Assembly (NCBI GenBank): GCA_032111745.1
Contig: JAULUH010000280.1
Location: 1 to 64,000, forward strand
Direction of reading: 5' to 3'
Length of the DNA stretch: 64,000 bases
Origin: JAULUH01 sp032111745
GTDB taxonomy: Bacteria; Chloroflexota; Anaerolineae; JAAEKA01
How positions within the stretch are numbered: position 1 is the first letter of the stretch; every line of letters begins with the position of its first letter. Shown piece by piece: positions 46,164 through 54,553 of the stretch. The notes beneath the pieces are model-generated. The model searched no databases, had not been told where the DNA came from, and saw only the letters and a list, made by a program, of their open reading frames with translations. The position numbers and the translations under genes are program-made.

Positions 46164-46234
46164 AACCGTGGAGAACGCCGTGGACGCAGAGGCGACTTTG
46201 GGGGGACTCTGCCTCCACGGCGTTCTCCACGGTT
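46164..46234. repeat. 28-bp near-perfect inverted repeat between DUF362 gene and mutY
   Basis: Arms 46164-46191 and 46207-46234 match at 27 of 28 positions, with a 15-base loop. The arms contain ACGCAGAGG/CCTCTGC-type words reminiscent of the palindrome at 25176. It lies downstream of the DUF362 gene and upstream of mutY on the minus strand. Confidence 0.85.
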
Positions 46235-46244
46235 CGTTTTGGGG

Positions 46245-47642
46245 CTACTCGTCGCCAGACTGGCGTCGGGTGCGGGCCAGGATGGCGGCCGACGCGACGG
46301 CGACCCCGGCCGCGCCCAGCGCGACAAGGGTCTTGTCCGTGGTGCTGAGGCCACCACGGTGGCCGCCGTTTTGGGCGGCGTCCGCCCGGCGGCGCTGGGC
46401 TGCCACTTCGGGGGATTCCAGCAGGGCGGTCTTGAGGACACCCAGGGAACGAGGCATCACCTCCAGGCCAACGCGTTCCAGTCGCACCCCCTCCTGGCCC
46501 ACGTCGGGCCAGCCCTGGGCATCCGGCTGCACGTGCTCCCAGTTGGCGAAGAGGCGGCCCCACTCGCTGTTCAGGGCGCCGGCCATCATTTTCTCGCCCT
46601 TGAGGGGGTACCAGTACATATCGTGGTAGACCACCGAGGCCATATACGACCAGGGGGCTAGAACGGTCTTCAGCGACCACTCGATGGGTGCCTTAAGCGG
46701 GCCCCAGTAGATCTTGTGTTGCATCTGCGAGGCGAAGGTCATCTGCTGGAAGGGGCCGACAAAATTCCAGTTTTCTTGTGCGGCGTCCAGGTCACCGACG
46801 ATCTCAATGTCGGCGGGGTCTCCGCAGCCCAGCCCCAGCTCGTGGGCAAGGCGGATGTACTTGATATCCAGTGGGTTGAAGCCCATCAGCTTGGCGGCGA
46901 TGGCATCGACGGCGACCTGGTCAGCGCTGGCCAGGATGACGTTCTTGACGTAGGGGAGCATGCAGCGGGGCCCGGGCCCGTCACCGGCGAAGGTGCCGTC
47001 CATCACGGCAAAGACGCCGCGGTGAATCTTCTGCTGGATCATCAGCAGGTCCACCAGCGTCTCGTGGATCACCGGGTGGGTCCAGTGGCGCCGCTCGTTC
47101 AGCAGTCCGCCGAAGGCGTTCTTCATGGCGCCGGTGGTCGTGGTGAATATGTGGGCTTTTATGGTCGGCAGATGGATGATGTTCTCGCCGATGAAGCGCC
47201 GGGGGATGAAGAAGCCGTCCGGGTAAACCTCGTTGAGCACCAGGAACTTGTCAGCCAGATCGCCGATGGCATCGCGGATGCTGATCCACTCCTCGCCCTC
47301 ATACAGGTGGATGTTGCGCAGGCCGTGGGCCTCCACCACGTCGATCTGTTTGTTTTCGGCCTCGCCCAGGTGGGCGTCGATGACCACGGTGCGGTTGTGG
47401 CAGGCGTGGATCAGGTCTTTGTCATAACCGTCCCGGGCCATGGCGCGGATCACCCCCTCCATCTGCCAGGGGGTGGTCGACGAGCCCGGGAAGAAATAGT
47501 GCCAGGAGATGTTGATCTTGAGTGCGGTGTCGGCGTCTTTGGCGATCACATCCTGGTACCCGGCCAGGTTCATCAGCCGGTGGTAGTCCTCCAAGACGGT
47601 GCGGGGAGACGTGCGTAGGATGGCAACTTTGCTGCTAGCCAT
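46245..47642 (-). CDS. DUF362 domain protein with C-terminal membrane anchor
   Basis: 465 residues. It contains DUF362-like blocks (KINISWHYFFPGSSTTPWQM, HLPTIKAHIFTTTTGAMKNA, VFAVMDGTFAGDGPGPRCML, LASADQVAVDAIAAKLMGF). Proteins of this family are often redox-linked, but no ferredoxin-like Cys cluster is visible here. Near the end is a hydrophobic stretch (TLVALGAAGVAVASAAILAR) followed by basic residues, a likely tail anchor. Function unknown. The start is ATG 47642, with a weak ribosome site. Confidence 0.82.
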   Translation of the reverse strand: MASSKVAILRTSPRTVLEDYHRLMNLAGYQDVIAKDADTALKINISWHYFFPGSSTTPWQMEGVIRAMARDGYDKDLIHACHNRTVVIDAHLGEAENKQIDVVEAHGLRNIHLYEGEEWISIRDAIGDLADKFLVLNEVYPDGFFIPRRFIGENIIHLPTIKAHIFTTTTGAMKNAFGGLLNERRHWTHPVIHETLVDLLMIQQKIHRGVFAVMDGTFAGDGPGPRCMLPYVKNVILASADQVAVDAIAAKLMGFNPLDIKYIRLAHELGLGCGDPADIEIVGDLDAAQENWNFVGPFQQMTFASQMQHKIYWGPLKAPIEWSLKTVLAPWSYMASVVYHDMYWYPLKGEKMMAGALNSEWGRLFANWEHVQPDAQGWPDVGQEGVRLERVGLEVMPRSLGVLKTALLESPEVAAQRRRADAAQNGGHRGGLSTTDKTLVALGAAGVAVASAAILARTRRQSGDE

Positions 47643-47772
47643 AGGGTTGTCCTCAGTTCGATGGGATTCCTTGCCGGCCTGCAGGTCGCTGGCGCGATCC
47701 GTGTTAAGGCGGGTAGGGTGGGAGCCGGACCATAGATCAAGATGCTTTCCGGCCCGGGTTCTTTACGCCGGC

Positions 47773-48819
47773 TCAGCGCACGATCACGTGGCGCACGCCA
47801 CCAGCGCCGTAGTCCTGCAGGCGGTCCAGGGCGGCGTTAATGGCCGCAGCGTCCAGCGGAATCAGATCGGTAACAATCGGCTCCAGGTCCAGGACGCGGC
47901 GCCGCGCCAGCTCGGTGAGCAGGGGAATCTCAGCGGCCAGGTGATCGGAGCAGCCGATGATCTCAGCCTCCCGGTTGATGATCTCGGCGTAGGGGTAGAA
48001 GCTCACGGGCTGGTCGCCCAAGCCTACGGCCACCACGCGGCCGAGATGTCCGATGGCGGCGATAGCCTGGCGCATGGTCTCGGGCCGGCCCACGAAGTCC
48101 AGGGCCAGATCGACCCCCTGGCCGCGGTTGCCGCGGCGAATCTCGGCCACGGAATCCTCGTCCCGGGCGTTGATCGGTACAGCGCCCTGCCTCAGGGCCA
48201 GGGCCAGCCGGTCGTCATCCAGGTCCACGGCGAAGACCAGCAGCGCACCGAAGGCGCGGGCCAGCTGGACCGCAGAGAGGCCCAGGCCACCAACACCGAA
48301 GACGGCGACGCTCTCACCGGCCTGCAGCCGCCCCTTGCGCAGGGCATGCAGGGCGGTAGCCGAGGAGCACATCATGACCGCACCCTGCTCGTAGGGGATA
48401 CCATCGGGCAGCGGGAACAGGCAGCGCGCCGGCACGCCGATGAACTCGGCATAGCCGCCGTCACGGTGCTTGCCCAGCATCTGGCCGCTGAGGCAGAATT
48501 GCTCCTGGCCGCGGCGGCAGTAGGGGCAGTGGCCACAGGTGGCCAGATAGTGCAGGACCACCCGGTCCCCTTCCTGCCAGGCGGTGACCGCGCTGCCCGT
48601 GCGTTCCACAACGCCACTGATCTCGTGACCCAGAGTAAGGGGCAGGGGGCCGGCTGGCGATACGCCGGCCCGATAGTGGGCGTCGGAATGGCAGATGCCG
48701 GCTGCGCGCACGCTGACCAGCACGTCCTCCGGGCCTGGCTCAGGCACGGCGATCTCCTGCATCTCCAGGGGCTGTCCCACCCGGACCAGGCGTACAGCCT
48801 TCATGGCGTTAGGGGTCAT
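47773..48819 (-). CDS. Zinc-dependent alcohol dehydrogenase (MDR family)
   Basis: 348 residues. Catalytic zinc ligands are in AGICHSDAHYR and LGHEISGVVE. The structural zinc site is four Cys in CGHCPYCRRGQEQFC. The NAD(P) fold has VFGVGGLGLSAVQLARAFGA. An Asp after the second strand (VFAVDLDDDRL) suggests NAD+ preference. The substrate is not predictable. It would be a candidate to recycle NADH for the microcompartment, but it lies 33 kb away and lacks an encapsulation helix. The lipoprotein gene upstream on the same strand ends about 20 bases before its start. Confidence 0.9.
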   Translation of the reverse strand: MTPNAMKAVRLVRVGQPLEMQEIAVPEPGPEDVLVSVRAAGICHSDAHYRAGVSPAGPLPLTLGHEISGVVERTGSAVTAWQEGDRVVLHYLATCGHCPYCRRGQEQFCLSGQMLGKHRDGGYAEFIGVPARCLFPLPDGIPYEQGAVMMCSSATALHALRKGRLQAGESVAVFGVGGLGLSAVQLARAFGALLVFAVDLDDDRLALALRQGAVPINARDEDSVAEIRRGNRGQGVDLALDFVGRPETMRQAIAAIGHLGRVVAVGLGDQPVSFYPYAEIINREAEIIGCSDHLAAEIPLLTELARRRVLDLEPIVTDLIPLDAAAINAALDRLQDYGAGGVRHVIVR

Positions 48820-48839
48820 AGCCTCGGTCTTTCTACTGC

Positions 48840-50681
48840 TCAGCCGGCCAGGGGCGGGATGGTGACCCTTAGCTGGTAGGGCGCTCCGGTAGCACCGCCG
48901 GTGAGGGTGATGATGTAGTCCTGGCTGGTGGGCAAGGAGCCTTGCCAGCTCTGGCTGGCGTCCGTGGCGGCCTTGAGCACCGTGCCGTCGGCCCCAGAGA
49001 CCTCCAGGCGGGCATCACCGGCACGCGTGATCAGGGCCACGTCCATGGTCTGGCCGGCCAGAGCCTGCAGCACGTAGCGCTGGCTGCCACCGGACACCAG
49101 GGCTCCGCCCGCAGTGGCGGAGGTGGCGCCGGGTGCGAACTGGATGCGTGTGGCCTCCCGCTGGGCTCGAGCCTCAGCGGCTGCCGCCGTGGGCTCGGGG
49201 GCGATGTTCAGGGTGGCACCGGCAGCGAACAGAGGGTCGTCCGGGGCCAGCTCAGCGGCCCGGTGGAGGTCGGCATTCACTTGCCGGTTGCCTGGGCTAG
49301 CCAGGAACTCCGCCCAGGCGCGCAGGAAGTAGGCCGGCCCCAGCTCTGGCTGCACGGCCAGGGCGGCGTTGGCGCTGTCGAGGATGTAGTTGCTTACGGC
49401 GTCCTCCCAGCCCTCGGCCACGGTGCCGGCGATCAGGGGCGACTGGGGGGTGAAGATCTGCTCCAGGCTGTAGGATCGCATCTGGTCTACGGCGCCAGCA
49501 TAGTCGCCGGCAAACACGTAGCTGAGCAAGGGGTACGGGCTGGATGCACGGGCCTTCTGATGGGCCTCGAAGTTGAGCCGGATCAAGGCCTCGTTCCAGC
49601 GTAGGGATCCGAGAGGCGCAGGTGGATCGCTGCCTTCGGCTAGCTGAACGGCTTCCTCGATCTTCGCCAGGGCATCGGGCCATAGGCCGGCACCGGCCAG
49701 GGCCACGGCCTCTTTGTTGGCCTCGTAGAAGAGCTGTCCCTGATCACTCTCCTTCAGATCTGAGATCTCCACGGGGACCATGGAGTCGCCCAGCCAGGTG
49801 TAGACCTCGAAGTAGGGGTGGGTCATCCCGGAGGCGTAGGTGAAGATGTAGGGGTCGGTGGCATTCAATACCGCGTCGTTCTGTCCATCGCCGTTGACGT
49901 CGGCGATGCTGCCGGCGCCAGGGCTGGCGCTGAAGCCGCCGACCTCCTGGCGCAGGGCCTGGCCGTCGAAGCTCAGCAGCTGAAAAGTGCCGCTGTGCGC
50001 GCCGGCACCACCGTCTATGGTGAGCCAGCTGCGCGTGGGATCGATTTCGACCTGCCGCACGCCCTGGGAGTCAAGATAGTCGGGCCCGCTGTCGATCAGC
50101 TGGTCGCCGGCGGTGATCGGAGTCGCGTTCAGGTCCAGGCGGGCTTGCTCCTGCCAGCCCTTGTCGCTCTCTGTGAAGATGGCGACGACGTGGCCGGGGG
50201 CCGGGTCGAGATCGAAATTGCGCATGCCGGTGGTATAGGCGGCCCACAATGGCGGGCTGTCTGGGGGCCCGGTGAGTGCGATGGCCGCTGTGCCTTCGAA
50301 GGCCCCGCCCGGCAGCGATGCTTGCAGCGCCGCGACTGGGCCGGTATCGCTGGCCTCCTCGGGCGCGGCGGCCGGCGTTTGGGCGGCACCGCCCGGGCGG
50401 CACTCACCCCGGAAAAAGGCCCACTCGTCGCATTCGCTGCCGTCGGGGAAGACGCAGGCACCGGCCTGGCTACCGTCGGCCGCGGTACGGATCTCTAGCC
50501 GGCCGCCCTGTTCCTCGCAGAAGACCGAGGCGGGGTTGGCCATTTCGGCCACGGCGGTGGGCTCGGGCGTCGCGGGCTCCGGCAGCACGCGCCCGGAGCA
50601 GGCGGTCAGGATCAACACCGCCGGGAGAGTAAGCACGACGATCGAGGGGAGACGCCGGGAAAGGGTGTTGGGGCGGGTCAT
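48840..50681 (-). CDS. Secreted multi-domain lipoprotein with DUF333 and pre-peptidase-like domains
   Basis: 613 residues. It has a lipoprotein signal ending LILTACSG, then a DUF333 domain (NPASVFCEEQGGRLEIRTAA followed by Cys-containing VFPDGSECDEWAFFRGEC), an FG-GAP-like stretch with DVNGDGQNDAV, a TPR-like helical middle and a C-terminal beta domain (GGSQRYVLQALAGQTMDVAL, ending in VTIPPLAG) of PPC type. The start is ATG 50681 with GAGGAG ahead; an upstream start is open but poor. Function unknown, likely envelope sensing or binding. Confidence 0.8.
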   Translation of the reverse strand: MTRPNTLSRRLPSIVVLTLPAVLILTACSGRVLPEPATPEPTAVAEMANPASVFCEEQGGRLEIRTAADGSQAGACVFPDGSECDEWAFFRGECRPGGAAQTPAAAPEEASDTGPVAALQASLPGGAFEGTAAIALTGPPDSPPLWAAYTTGMRNFDLDPAPGHVVAIFTESDKGWQEQARLDLNATPITAGDQLIDSGPDYLDSQGVRQVEIDPTRSWLTIDGGAGAHSGTFQLLSFDGQALRQEVGGFSASPGAGSIADVNGDGQNDAVLNATDPYIFTYASGMTHPYFEVYTWLGDSMVPVEISDLKESDQGQLFYEANKEAVALAGAGLWPDALAKIEEAVQLAEGSDPPAPLGSLRWNEALIRLNFEAHQKARASSPYPLLSYVFAGDYAGAVDQMRSYSLEQIFTPQSPLIAGTVAEGWEDAVSNYILDSANAALAVQPELGPAYFLRAWAEFLASPGNRQVNADLHRAAELAPDDPLFAAGATLNIAPEPTAAAAEARAQREATRIQFAPGATSATAGGALVSGGSQRYVLQALAGQTMDVALITRAGDARLEVSGADGTVLKAATDASQSWQGSLPTSQDYIITLTGGATGAPYQLRVTIPPLAG

Positions 50682-50718
50682 GATTTGTCTCCTCACATGC
50701 CTGGAACGAAGGCGATGC

Positions 50719-51711
50719 CTAACGGTAGTCTGACGCCGGCTCTGGCTTGTTCTGGAGGATGGCTTCGATGCGGTCTATGATCTCAGGAGCCAGCTGAGGC
50801 ACGACATCCAGGGCCTTCATGTTCTCCACCACCTGCTCGGCGCGGCTGGCGCCGGTGATGACCGTGCTGACGTGCGGGTTTTTGAGACACCAGGCGATGG
50901 CGAGCTGGGCCAGGCTGCAGCCCAGCTCGTCGGCGATTGGCTGCAGCTGGCGAGCCTTCTGGATATTCGCCAGGCCCTGCTCGCTCTCGAAGTTCTTGCG
51001 CAGCCACTCGTAGCCTTTCAGCGTGGCGCGCGTGCCCTCGACGATGCCCTCGCTGTACTTGCCGGTGAGCAGGCCGCTAGCCAACGGGCTCCAGATGGTA
51101 GTGCCCAGGCCGATCTCGTCGTACAGGTGGGCATACTCCTTCTCCACTCGCTCCCGGTGGAACATATTGTACTGAGGCTGTTCCATGGTGGGGGGAACCA
51201 GGTGCTCGCGGCGGGCGATGCCGTAGGCCTCCATGATCTGGGCCGCGCTCCATTCGCTGGTCCCCCAATAGAAGGCCTTGCCCTGGTCGACGAGGTAGCT
51301 CATGGCCCGCACCGTCTCCTCGATGGGGGTACGGATATCCGGGCGGTGGCAGTAGATCAGATCGACATAATCAAGCTGCAATCGGGCCAGGGCCGCGTTG
51401 GTGCCTTCCAGGATATGCTTGCGGGAGAGGCCGTTGTCGTTTGGGCCTTCACCGCCCCAGAAAATCTTGGTGGAGATCACCAGGTCCGAGCGCTTCCAAC
51501 CGACCCGCTGGAGGACGTTGCCCATAACGGTTTCCGCCCGCCCGCCCGCATAGGCCTCGGCGTTGTCGAAGAAGTTGACGCCAGCATCGTAGGCGGCCTT
51601 CATGCAGTCGTAGGCGATCTCCTCGCCGTATTGCTGGGCAAAGGTGACCCAGGCCCCAAAGGATAGGGCGGATACCTGCAAGCCCGAGGAGCCGAGATGG
51701 CGATATTCCAT
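50719..51711 (-). CDS. Aldo/keto reductase, Kv-channel-beta-like
   Basis: NADPH-dependent aldehyde/ketone reductase. 330 residues with [20 protein letters not shown] at the start, the catalytic Asp/Tyr in [18 protein letters not shown], the Lys in [11 protein letters not shown], and the His in DLIYCHRPD. This subgroup matches potassium-channel beta-subunit-like reductases. ATG 51711 is chosen for AAAGGA upstream. Substrate unknown. Confidence 0.9.
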   Translation of the reverse strand: MEYRHLGSSGLQVSALSFGAWVTFAQQYGEEIAYDCMKAAYDAGVNFFDNAEAYAGGRAETVMGNVLQRVGWKRSDLVISTKIFWGGEGPNDNGLSRKHILEGTNAALARLQLDYVDLIYCHRPDIRTPIEETVRAMSYLVDQGKAFYWGTSEWSAAQIMEAYGIARREHLVPPTMEQPQYNMFHRERVEKEYAHLYDEIGLGTTIWSPLASGLLTGKYSEGIVEGTRATLKGYEWLRKNFESEQGLANIQKARQLQPIADELGCSLAQLAIAWCLKNPHVSTVITGASRAEQVVENMKALDVVPQLAPEIIDRIEAILQNKPEPASDYR

Positions 51712-51792
51712 GGTTTTGAGTTTCCTTTCATCTGGTCTGGCGCGGTGGCACTGGTATGCCACACCACTGCTGGCTTGGCGTGATTACGCCTG

Positions 51793-51821
51793 ATTGTACC
51801 ACAGAATGAAGGATGGCCTAG
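51793..51821 (-). promoter_or_regulatory. Promoter of the aldo/keto reductase gene
   Basis: Minus strand: -10 TACAAT (51798-51793) preceded by TGG, an extended -10. The -35 region (51821-51816) is poor. Confidence 0.45.
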
Positions 51822-51935
51822 AGTGCCATCCCGTGTTACCAAAGGTCATTGCCACTCATCCTAGGGGAGTGCGCGCTGGCGGTGAGCCAGCGGCCGCGAC
51901 TCCAATCGAACTTACCGTGAGAACAGTGATATCCC

Positions 51936-52310
51936 ATGCTGAAGAACCTGCTGGATTCCGTGAGAGGTGTCTTTTCGCCCGGTGCTGGTGTGCCGTCTAC
52001 CAGTCCAATGGAGTTGCAGGCGTGGCTCAAGGGGAAGCAGAAGCCCCTGGTCATCGACGTGCGAACGCCAAAGGAGTACGCCACCGGCCACATTGCCGAG
52101 GCCAGGCTCGTGTCGCAGGAGACCCTGCGTGAGGCCAGGGCCAAGCTACCGAAGAACCAGCCCATCGTCTGCGTCTGCCGGTCTGGTCGGCGCAGCGCGC
52201 GGGCTTGCCGGGAACTGGCCAGCCTGGGCTTTGCCGACGTGAGCAATCTCAGCGGCGGCATGACGGCCTGGAGCGCAGCCAAGCTGCCGGTGAAGAAGAA
52301 GGGCAAGTGA
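51936..52310 (+). CDS. Rhodanese-like sulfurtransferase
   Basis: 124 residues with one rhodanese domain: PLVIDVRTPKEYATGHIAEA, the active-site loop CRSGRRSA with catalytic Cys, and LSGGMTAW near the end. It could carry sulfane sulfur or transfer it to an acceptor. The six-residue loop CRSGRR is typical of single-domain enzymes. Its stop overlaps the SulP start (GTGA), so the pair is made together. Confidence 0.88.
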   Translation: MLKNLLDSVRGVFSPGAGVPSTSPMELQAWLKGKQKPLVIDVRTPKEYATGHIAEARLVSQETLREARAKLPKNQPIVCVCRSGRRSARACRELASLGFADVSNLSGGMTAWSAAKLPVKKKGK

Positions 52311-54070
52311 GCGGCCTGGCCCCGCCGTCGGCCAGTTCGGGCCAGGCGAGACGCAACCTGCAGCGCTTTGTTCCGGCGCTGATGTGGTTGCGCGCCTACC
52401 GGCGCCAGGACCTGGCGGGTGACCTGATGGCGGGGATCATCGTAGCCATCATGCTGGTGCCGCAGAGCATGGCCTACGCCCAGCTGGCCGCACTGCCACC
52501 GCAGATAGGGCTGTATGCCAGCATCCTGCCGCTGGTGGTGTATGGGCTGTTAGGCAGCAGCCGGGCCCTGGCGGTGGGTCCGGTGGCCATTGTCTCCTTA
52601 TTGGTGGCGAGCGGCATCAGCACTATAGCCGAGCCGGGATCGGCCGCGTATATCCAGCTGGCGCTGACCCTGGCCTTTCTGGCCGGGGTGATTCAGATCG
52701 CCATGGGAGTGGTGCGGCTGGGCTTCCTGGTGAACTTCCTGAGCCATCCCGTGCTGTCTGGCTTCACCAGCGCAGCGGCGATTGTGATCGGGTTCAGCCA
52801 GGTCAAAACGCTGCTAGGCATCCAGATCCCGCGCACTGAAGGGTTCTTCCCGTCGGTAGCTTACACGGCGCAGAACCTGGGGGCTACCAACTTCGTCACT
52901 TTGGGTATCGGCCTGGCCAGCATCGTCCTGTTGTTGTTCTTTCGCGATCGCCTGGCCGGGCTGCTGCGCGGCTGGAAGGTGCCGGAGCAGGCGATTATGG
53001 TCATCACCAGGAGCGGCCCGCTGGTGGTGGCGGCCCTGGGTATCCTATTGGTGGTGGCCCTGGATCTGGACCAGCGGGCTAGCGTTTCGGTCGTGGGCGA
53101 GGTGCCGGCGGGCTTACCGCCGCTGACCCTGCCCTCCATGGATTCTTCGACCTGGGCCATGTTGCTGCCGACCGCCCTGGCTATCAGCTTTGTCGGGTAT
53201 ATGGAGAGCATTTCGGTAGCCAAAGCGCTGGCGAGCAAGCGGCGGCAGAAGATCGACGCCGACCAGGAGCTGGTCGCCCTGGGAGCGGCTGACCTGGCGG
53301 CGTCCCTCACCAGCGGCTACCCGGTGACCGGGGGGTTCAGCCGATCCGGTGTCAACTTCGCCGCCGGCGCCAACACGGGCCTGGCCTCCATCATCACCGC
53401 CGGGCTGATTGCGTTGACGGTGATCTTTCTGACACCGCTTTTCTACTACCTGCCCAACACTGTGCTGGCCGCCATCATTATCGTGGCCGTCCTCAGTCTG
53501 ATCGACCTGGCCACCCTGCGCCACGTGTGGCGCTACAACAAGGCTGACGCAGCGTCTTGGTTGGTGACCTTTAGCACGGTGTTGGCCTTTGGCATCGAGG
53601 CCGGCATCCTGGCCGGCGTGGTCACCAGCATCGCCCTCTACCTGTGGCGCACCAGCCGCCCGCACATGGCCGTGGTGGGACGGGTGGGTGACAGCGAGCA
53701 TTTCCGCAACGTGCTGCGCCACCCCGTGCAGACCTGCCCGCATGTGATCGCGGTGCGGGTCGACGAGAGCCTGTACTTTGCCAATACCAAGTACCTGGAG
53801 GACCAGCTATTAGCCATGGTGGCGGAGCGGCCCGAGGTGCGTTCGCTGCTGTTGATCTGCACTGCCGTCAACTTCGTCGACGCCAGTGCGTTGGAGACTC
53901 TGGAGTCGCTGGAGCAAGAGCTGCGCGATGCCGGTGTCCAGTTGTACCTCGCAGAGGTCAAAGGGCCGGTCATGGACCGGCTGCAGGCCATCGGGTTCGT
54001 GGCAGAGCTGGGGGAAGAGCGCATCTTCTTGAGCACGCATGAGGCGATGCGCGCGTTGGCGTGCGCGTAG
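52307..54070 (+). CDS. SulP family anion transporter with STAS domain
   Basis: 587-residue membrane transporter for sulfate or a related anion. It has many membrane helices: the first blocks are DLMAGIIVAIMLVPQSMAYA, GLYASILPLVVYGLLGSSR and AVGPVAIVSLLVA, with the conserved VPQSMAYA and the loop ASLTSGYPVTGGFSRSGVNF. A cytoplasmic C-terminal STAS domain follows (from about 460, IAVRVDESLYFANTKYLEDQ, FVDASALETLESLEQEL). The start GTG 52307 overlaps the rhodanese stop; upstream residues lie in the rhodanese gene in another frame. The pair suggests a sulfur anion, though SulP proteins also carry bicarbonate. Confidence 0.92.
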   Translation: MSGLAPPSASSGQARRNLQRFVPALMWLRAYRRQDLAGDLMAGIIVAIMLVPQSMAYAQLAALPPQIGLYASILPLVVYGLLGSSRALAVGPVAIVSLLVASGISTIAEPGSAAYIQLALTLAFLAGVIQIAMGVVRLGFLVNFLSHPVLSGFTSAAAIVIGFSQVKTLLGIQIPRTEGFFPSVAYTAQNLGATNFVTLGIGLASIVLLLFFRDRLAGLLRGWKVPEQAIMVITRSGPLVVAALGILLVVALDLDQRASVSVVGEVPAGLPPLTLPSMDSSTWAMLLPTALAISFVGYMESISVAKALASKRRQKIDADQELVALGAADLAASLTSGYPVTGGFSRSGVNFAAGANTGLASIITAGLIALTVIFLTPLFYYLPNTVLAAIIIVAVLSLIDLATLRHVWRYNKADAASWLVTFSTVLAFGIEAGILAGVVTSIALYLWRTSRPHMAVVGRVGDSEHFRNVLRHPVQTCPHVIAVRVDESLYFANTKYLEDQLLAMVAERPEVRSLLLICTAVNFVDASALETLESLEQELRDAGVQLYLAEVKGPVMDRLQAIGFVAELGEERIFLSTHEAMRALACA

Positions 54071-54072
54071 CG

Positions 54073-54127
54073 CTCCCATATGCCGTAATCCTTTTTTCCA
54101 GAGGAACGGTATGCGGGTATATGGGAG
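54073..54127. terminator. Imperfect long hairpin after SulP
   Basis: CTCCCATAT (54073-54081) pairs with ATATGGGAG (54119-54127). Inner bases (gccgt with acggt) extend it imperfectly, and a TTTTTT run lies in the loop. Likely terminator of the SulP operon. Confidence 0.6.
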
Positions 54128-54553
54128 GGCGCGTTGTGCCTTGATGCGCTCTGCCTAGCGACACGCGGCCTTTGTAGTCTGGCGCCGCCCATCAGGGCAG
54201 GTGCGATGGTGCTTCAACCAGTTTCACGCGCACTATTTGATAAGCCCTGGAATCAAGCTTGACACTGGAACAGACCCGTGATATGCTGAACATAGTCCCA
54301 CTTAAGCCAGAGCCTCGCATAGCACGAGGCGAATCTCATGTGAAGGCGGACCGCCGACAGCTCATCCCGGCTTGAAGTCCTGGCTCCAGCTCCCAGGCGT
54401 CACCCGCCCTGTCCCTGCCATGTTGGCGGCCTGCCCTGGTCCCTACTCTCTCGACAGGCAGGAAACAGACGGGCGCTTTCCTCCTCACCGCACCAGTGAG
54501 ACGAAGAGCTGGCGTCTCTCATTCGTTGTATTTACATAAGGAGCTAAGGGAAC
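54128..54553. other. Long leader region upstream of the phosphodiesterase-nucleotidase gene
   Basis: About 425 bases without a supported gene. The promoter at 54259-54287 predicts a leader of about 260 bases. Within it is a perfect 6-bp hairpin, GCCTCG (54312-54317) and CGAGGC (54325-54330) with a seven-base loop, and a GGCGGACCGCC element at 54345-54355. It does not match any riboswitch class I know. A ribosome site, AAGGAG, lies 10 bases before the ATG. Confidence 0.5.
54259..54287 (+). promoter_or_regulatory. Promoter of the phosphodiesterase-nucleotidase gene
   Basis: -35 TTGACA (54259-54264), 17-base spacer, -10 TATGCT (54282-54287). Hexamers identical to those of the dprA promoter. Confidence 0.75.

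Noticed and set aside
54420..54539. A 39-codon frame in the leader of the phosphodiesterase-nucleotidase gene
   Set aside because: No ribosome site and no peptide feature; could be chance, so not listed as a gene.
54288..54553. A known riboswitch in the leader
   Set aside because: I compared it with cobalamin, TPP, SAM, fluoride and c-di-GMP core motifs from memory and saw no match; kept only as a structured leader.
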